Shown here one piece after another: positions 61,201 to 64,000 of a stretch of DNA of 64,000 bases (position 1 is the first letter of the stretch; each line of letters begins with the position of its first letter). Under the pieces are notes generated by a model. The model was given only the letters and a program-made list of their open reading frames with translations, did not search any database and had not been told where the DNA came from. The stretch is taken from the NCBI GenBank assembly GCA_000469685.2, contig LS997562.1:2128992-2192991 (forward strand), written 5' to 3'. Made by a program: the position numbers and the translations under genes. This DNA is from Haemonchus contortus. Its lineage: Eukaryota > Nematoda > Chromadorea > Rhabditida > Trichostrongylidae.

Positions 61201-62733
61201 CTAGTTGAAGGTTTTTTTCAGTGGCCGTTGAGGAGAGAAAACAGGGAAAGCATGGGGAAGTGCACCAACGTGACACACTTTTTCCTGAATATTTGCACAA
61301 TATAAAACCCCTGCACCCGGTGCCTTCTTAAGCTTTGAGTTTCGACTGATGGGTAGGAAAACTAGCAGCGTTCCAAAGAATTTTCTTGCCTGAACGATTC
61401 AAAAAACTTCGAATTCTGCATGTTGTTAAGTCATCAATTCGGAGGCCTGCGATATCGATGAGACGAGACGACGAATCGGACATGCCATTATAAAACGGTC
61501 GGTTCACAAGAAAAACTCGTAGCCGCTAAGAAACCGGTGTTTTGTTCGATTTCTCGTGATTTTCGCTATTTTAAATGCCAAAAAACGCAGATTGTTGTAA
61601 ACAACATAAAGACGGCAATTAACTACTTGAACACCCATCTGGGGGGATTCATGCTGTTGATATATGGGCTAGTCAAGTTTTTCTTGAAGCCCATGATAGA
61701 TCCCACTGAAAGACGATCTGTTTCTTTTCTAAGTCTCCAAAACCACCCACAATTTTGAACACTCGAATACTCCTGTACTTTTTTTTCTTGATTTTTTTCA
61801 GATTCCAGTTTTTTAGGCTCCATTTGTTCAACTATTTCGTTTTTTTTTTTTGAAACTGGGCTTTAAAAGTAAAACTTTTCCATAAAATCTAGTTCAATGT
61901 ACGTTCGGATGTTTGGAAAAGGACTGTATTTTCTGAAGTAAATATTAAATAAAACAATATGTAAACAGGTAAATAAACTCAAAATTCTCTAAACTTCCAT
62001 TCGGTCTATTTGAGTGGACCCCGAAAAAGAGTTGGCACGAATTGATAAACATAACATTTCAAAAATATTTTTTATGTTGTACAATATCCATGTTTTCTTC
62101 AGAATTCGTTTCGAAATAGAAAACAACTTTAAAGTATCCACGCGATTTTCGAGTATCTACTTCTAAGCTACATGAGGCATTTGCATAGAAAAAAACCAAG
62201 GTGGTTCATTTCGAAATGAATACGGTAACAGCTGTGGTTACTGTAATTCAAATTCTATACGGTATTTTTTCCTCTTCTAGAAGAGAGAAATCCCTAATTC
62301 GTTTTGATAAGACAGTGATTGCTCCATAAAGAAAAACACCACCCACCACAGAACGTTGCAACGTTAATAATCAGAAGAACTTGTCCTTTATACTGTGACA
62401 AATCAGTGAATTGTCCTTGTAACGTTTCCATCTGGAAACGACGAACTCAGAAGTTTTTCTAGATTTTCTTTGGAGCCAATTGGCATCTTAAGTGCCTTAC
62501 CTGGAAATCATAAATAGATTGATTAACATCTTTGCACTGACTCCACCTGGTGGTTTCATCTACCATCTTTGGTCCTGAACAACAAACAATACCCTTGAGG
62601 ATATCAAGTGATAACAGTTGATAAAATGTTATATCTAAAGTTACACCAAACAAAAACGGAGCCAAAGATCTAACTTACCAGGCTGCGCATTGATGGCAGC
62701 CACCAAGAAAAACGTCAGTACCAGAGAGAACAT
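55280..62733 (-). CDS. Secreted glutathione peroxidase (Cys-type), seven exons, complete
   Basis: Reduces hydrogen peroxide or lipid hydroperoxides using glutathione or thioredoxin-type donors. Exons: 62679-62733, 62501-62574, 62347-62431, 58056-58156, 57818-57961, 55857-55970, 55280-55393; together 687 nt (228 aa), all GT-AG and in phase. Residues 1-18 are a signal peptide (hydrophobic core [13 protein letters not shown]), so the enzyme is exported. The peroxidatic residue is in exon 3, INVATFCG, coded TGT (Cys) and not TGA, so it is not a selenoprotein. FPCNQF (exon 4) carries the conserved Asn/Gln, and WNFEKFLID (exon 6) the catalytic Trp. The fold continues through [12 protein letters not shown] to the C-terminal GRPRFRFHP. 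It resembles the plasma-type nematode gpx group. The intron after exon 3 is 4.2 kb. Parasitic nematodes secrete such enzymes against host oxidants; that role is inference here. Confidence 0.95.
56706..57034 (+). CDS. Unrecognised open frame in a peroxidase intron, opposite strand
   Basis: A frame that includes an internal ATG ([10 protein letters not shown]) and continues through a charged stretch ([20 protein letters not shown]) lies within the intron between peroxidase exons 57818-57961 and 55857-55970. Codon usage looks more protein-like than its surroundings, but no splice sites, start context or family could be assigned. Confidence 0.15.
58718..58770. repeat. ATT trinucleotide microsatellite
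   Basis: Imperfect (ATT)n with a few ATATT interruptions in the long peroxidase intron. Confidence 0.9.
58925..58970 (+). repeat. tRNA-like 3' end followed by a T run
   Basis: TATAGGGGTTCGAACCCCGC, then TTAGACCCC and TTTTT. This looks like a T arm and acceptor strand with a Pol III terminator but lacks a matching 5' half nearby. The acceptor strand would pair with the GGGGTCTTAG start seen near 26214, hinting at one family. Confidence 0.35.
59468..59555 (+). repeat. Dispersed repeat family A, copy
   Basis: GGTTCTCATTCGAAGTCGTA, then GTTTGAATGCCTATGTAGCC, in the long peroxidase intron. Confidence 0.6.
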
Positions 62734-62763
62734 TATCGATGATTGCGCGACCCTGATCGACTG

Positions 62764-62771
62764 CTTTTATA
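62764..62771 (-). promoter_or_regulatory. TATA box of the glutathione peroxidase gene
   Basis: TATAAAAG on the minus strand, 38 nt upstream of the start codon, preceded by GGGCAA. The spacing fits a short 5' UTR and a strongly expressed gene. Confidence 0.65.
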
Positions 62772-62830
62772 TTGCCCAGAGAGAGGGGGGTGGTTAGACA
62801 CCCGAAAGAGAGTGGGCGGGATCACAGGTA

Positions 62831-62857
62831 TGTGTGTGTGTGTGTGTGTGCGTGTTT
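62831..62857 (+). repeat. TG dinucleotide microsatellite
   Basis: About ten uninterrupted TG units followed by CGTGT. Confidence 0.9.
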
Positions 62858-63434
62858 GCGCCCCGGCAGACACAAACAAACGCGCAGTCAGTCGGTTACT
62901 TTGTTGGATAGATGGGTTGTTCAAGTGGTAAGGCAGGTGTACATGTATGTACGCCATCGCCATCCGACTGTACGAATCTCCCATTGGTGTGTCATTTGGT
63001 CCGATATTTGGGGGTACATCGGTTTCTCAGTTCGTCCACAAACTATCGACGATGATGAGAGTAATCATATTTACCCAAATAAACCCGAAGGTGCGACTAA
63101 GAAACAGAAATCAAATGGCAGTTGTCCAACTTTGGGTAACAATGAAAAATAATAAAAATTTACAAAAAAAATACAGAAAAATTCTATAAGGTAGGGATAA
63201 AGTACATAGAAAAATCTAGTCATGAAGGCGACACTTTAACGAGTAACTACTAGCAGCGAACCAATAAGCCATAGGCTCTAGCGGTGCCAGTAGAACCAAG
63301 ACAGGGTCCAAACTCCCGCGGCTCTACGAGTATAAACCTAGGTAAATCGTTAGACTATGGTAACCTATCAGGAAGTACAAACTTGTTTTGTAACCCTCCT
63401 AGAATGGGAGGTGTCGAGATTCTTGTGTTGGAAG

Positions 63435-63480
<46 letters not shown>

Positions 63481-63481
63481 C
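63435..63481 (+). repeat. CAA trinucleotide microsatellite
   Basis: About 15 uninterrupted CAA/ACA units. Poly-Asn, poly-Thr and poly-Val frames over it are artefacts of the repeat. Confidence 0.95.
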
Positions 63482-64000
63482 GAAAATGACATCAACGACA
63501 ACGGTAGCACAAATACCGGAATTCGAGCAAAATTCATAGCTATAATCAACCGCAGAACCAAAATCATTGAATATCAAATGTGCTCGATTTAATGCCCTAT
63601 TGATAGCAATAATTTTATTGTTCTTTTAGTTTGTTCTTATTTATTTATTACCATAAAGTAATTGCAAAACCTAATAGCGTTATTTGAATCGTGCAAGTAG
63701 AGATGGTAGTTGTGACAGAAGCTTTGATCAGTGCAAATTTGGGATACTCCATGCACTCCATCTCCATTCAAAATCATGGTGTGTTTGAATGGGCAGTTAC
63801 CCCATGCAATTACTTTCTGGGGTTAGCCGTTGTGAAATATGGAGCTTCTACCTTACCTTACCTCCAGATGGCTAGAGCGCATGGACTGGGTAGTATCGAT
63901 CAGAGACCAATAAGGGGATTACTTGAAAAAATGCAAAGAATTAAGTGAGATCTGATAAGATCATGAGGAAAAATAAGGCAAAAATTCAAGAATCAGTAGT

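Larger units (their letters stand above)
62772..64000. other. Right-edge intergenic DNA
   Basis: Upstream of the peroxidase gene. Two microsatellites and no recognised gene. Confidence 0.5.

Noticed and set aside
62347..62431. Possible selenocysteine at the peroxidase active site
   Set aside because: The codon is TGT (Cys); no in-frame TGA is needed and the exon phases fit without one.
63284..63592. Poly-Asn/Thr/Val/Leu ORFs near the right end
   Set aside because: All are translations of the CAA microsatellite.

Overview
The window looks like nuclear DNA of a parasitic clade V (strongylid, hookworm-like) nematode. It has intron-rich genes with short TTTCAG-type acceptors, an intron-containing tRNA-Tyr, nematode-style BEL/Pao and Ty3/Gypsy retroelements, Tc1-type transposon relics, and genes typical of metazoans and nematodes. 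The species call is inference; no marker gene settles it.

Left edge (1-5.2 kb): the 3' end of a BEL/Pao retroelement (plus strand) carries an envelope-like glycoprotein end, a small zinc-knuckle ORF, and an LTR-like region with a 30-bp tandem array and a strong hairpin. Directly beyond it, on the minus strand, is a DDX18/Has1-type DEAD-box RNA helicase. Nine exons are readable, and the second RecA domain is missing on the side of the retroelement. A single-exon archease gene lies just upstream on the same strand, spaced as in a nematode operon.

6.6-31 kb: a two-gene family of tiny histidine-rich proteins (plus strand, three exons each) sits at 7.5-8.3 kb and 14.6-15.2 kb. The second copy is nested in an intron of a large minus-strand gene, the ciliary transition-zone protein MKS-6/CC2D2A (9.5-28.2 kb, more than 30 exons). 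Its introns also hold a tRNA-Tyr gene and a MULE-like MITE. Three exon-like blocks on the minus strand at 6.7-8.1 kb interleave with the first His-rich gene.

32-44 kb: a phospholipid scramblase gene (plus strand, ten exons found). A dead Ty3/Gypsy element lies antisense in one intron, and a decayed Tc1-like transposon and a second dispersed repeat lie in another.

44-64 kb: a long gene-poor, repeat-rich stretch (44.2-55.3 kb) holds the second MULE-like MITE with intact target-site duplications. It is followed by a complete seven-exon gene for a secreted Cys-type glutathione peroxidase (55.3-62.7 kb, minus strand) with a TATA box. Simple repeats end the window.

Several exons of DDX18 and mks-6 carry single-base frame breaks, most explained by a one-base change in a short homopolymer run. 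This suggests consensus sequence errors rather than gene death. The scramblase, peroxidase, archease and His-rich genes read cleanly.
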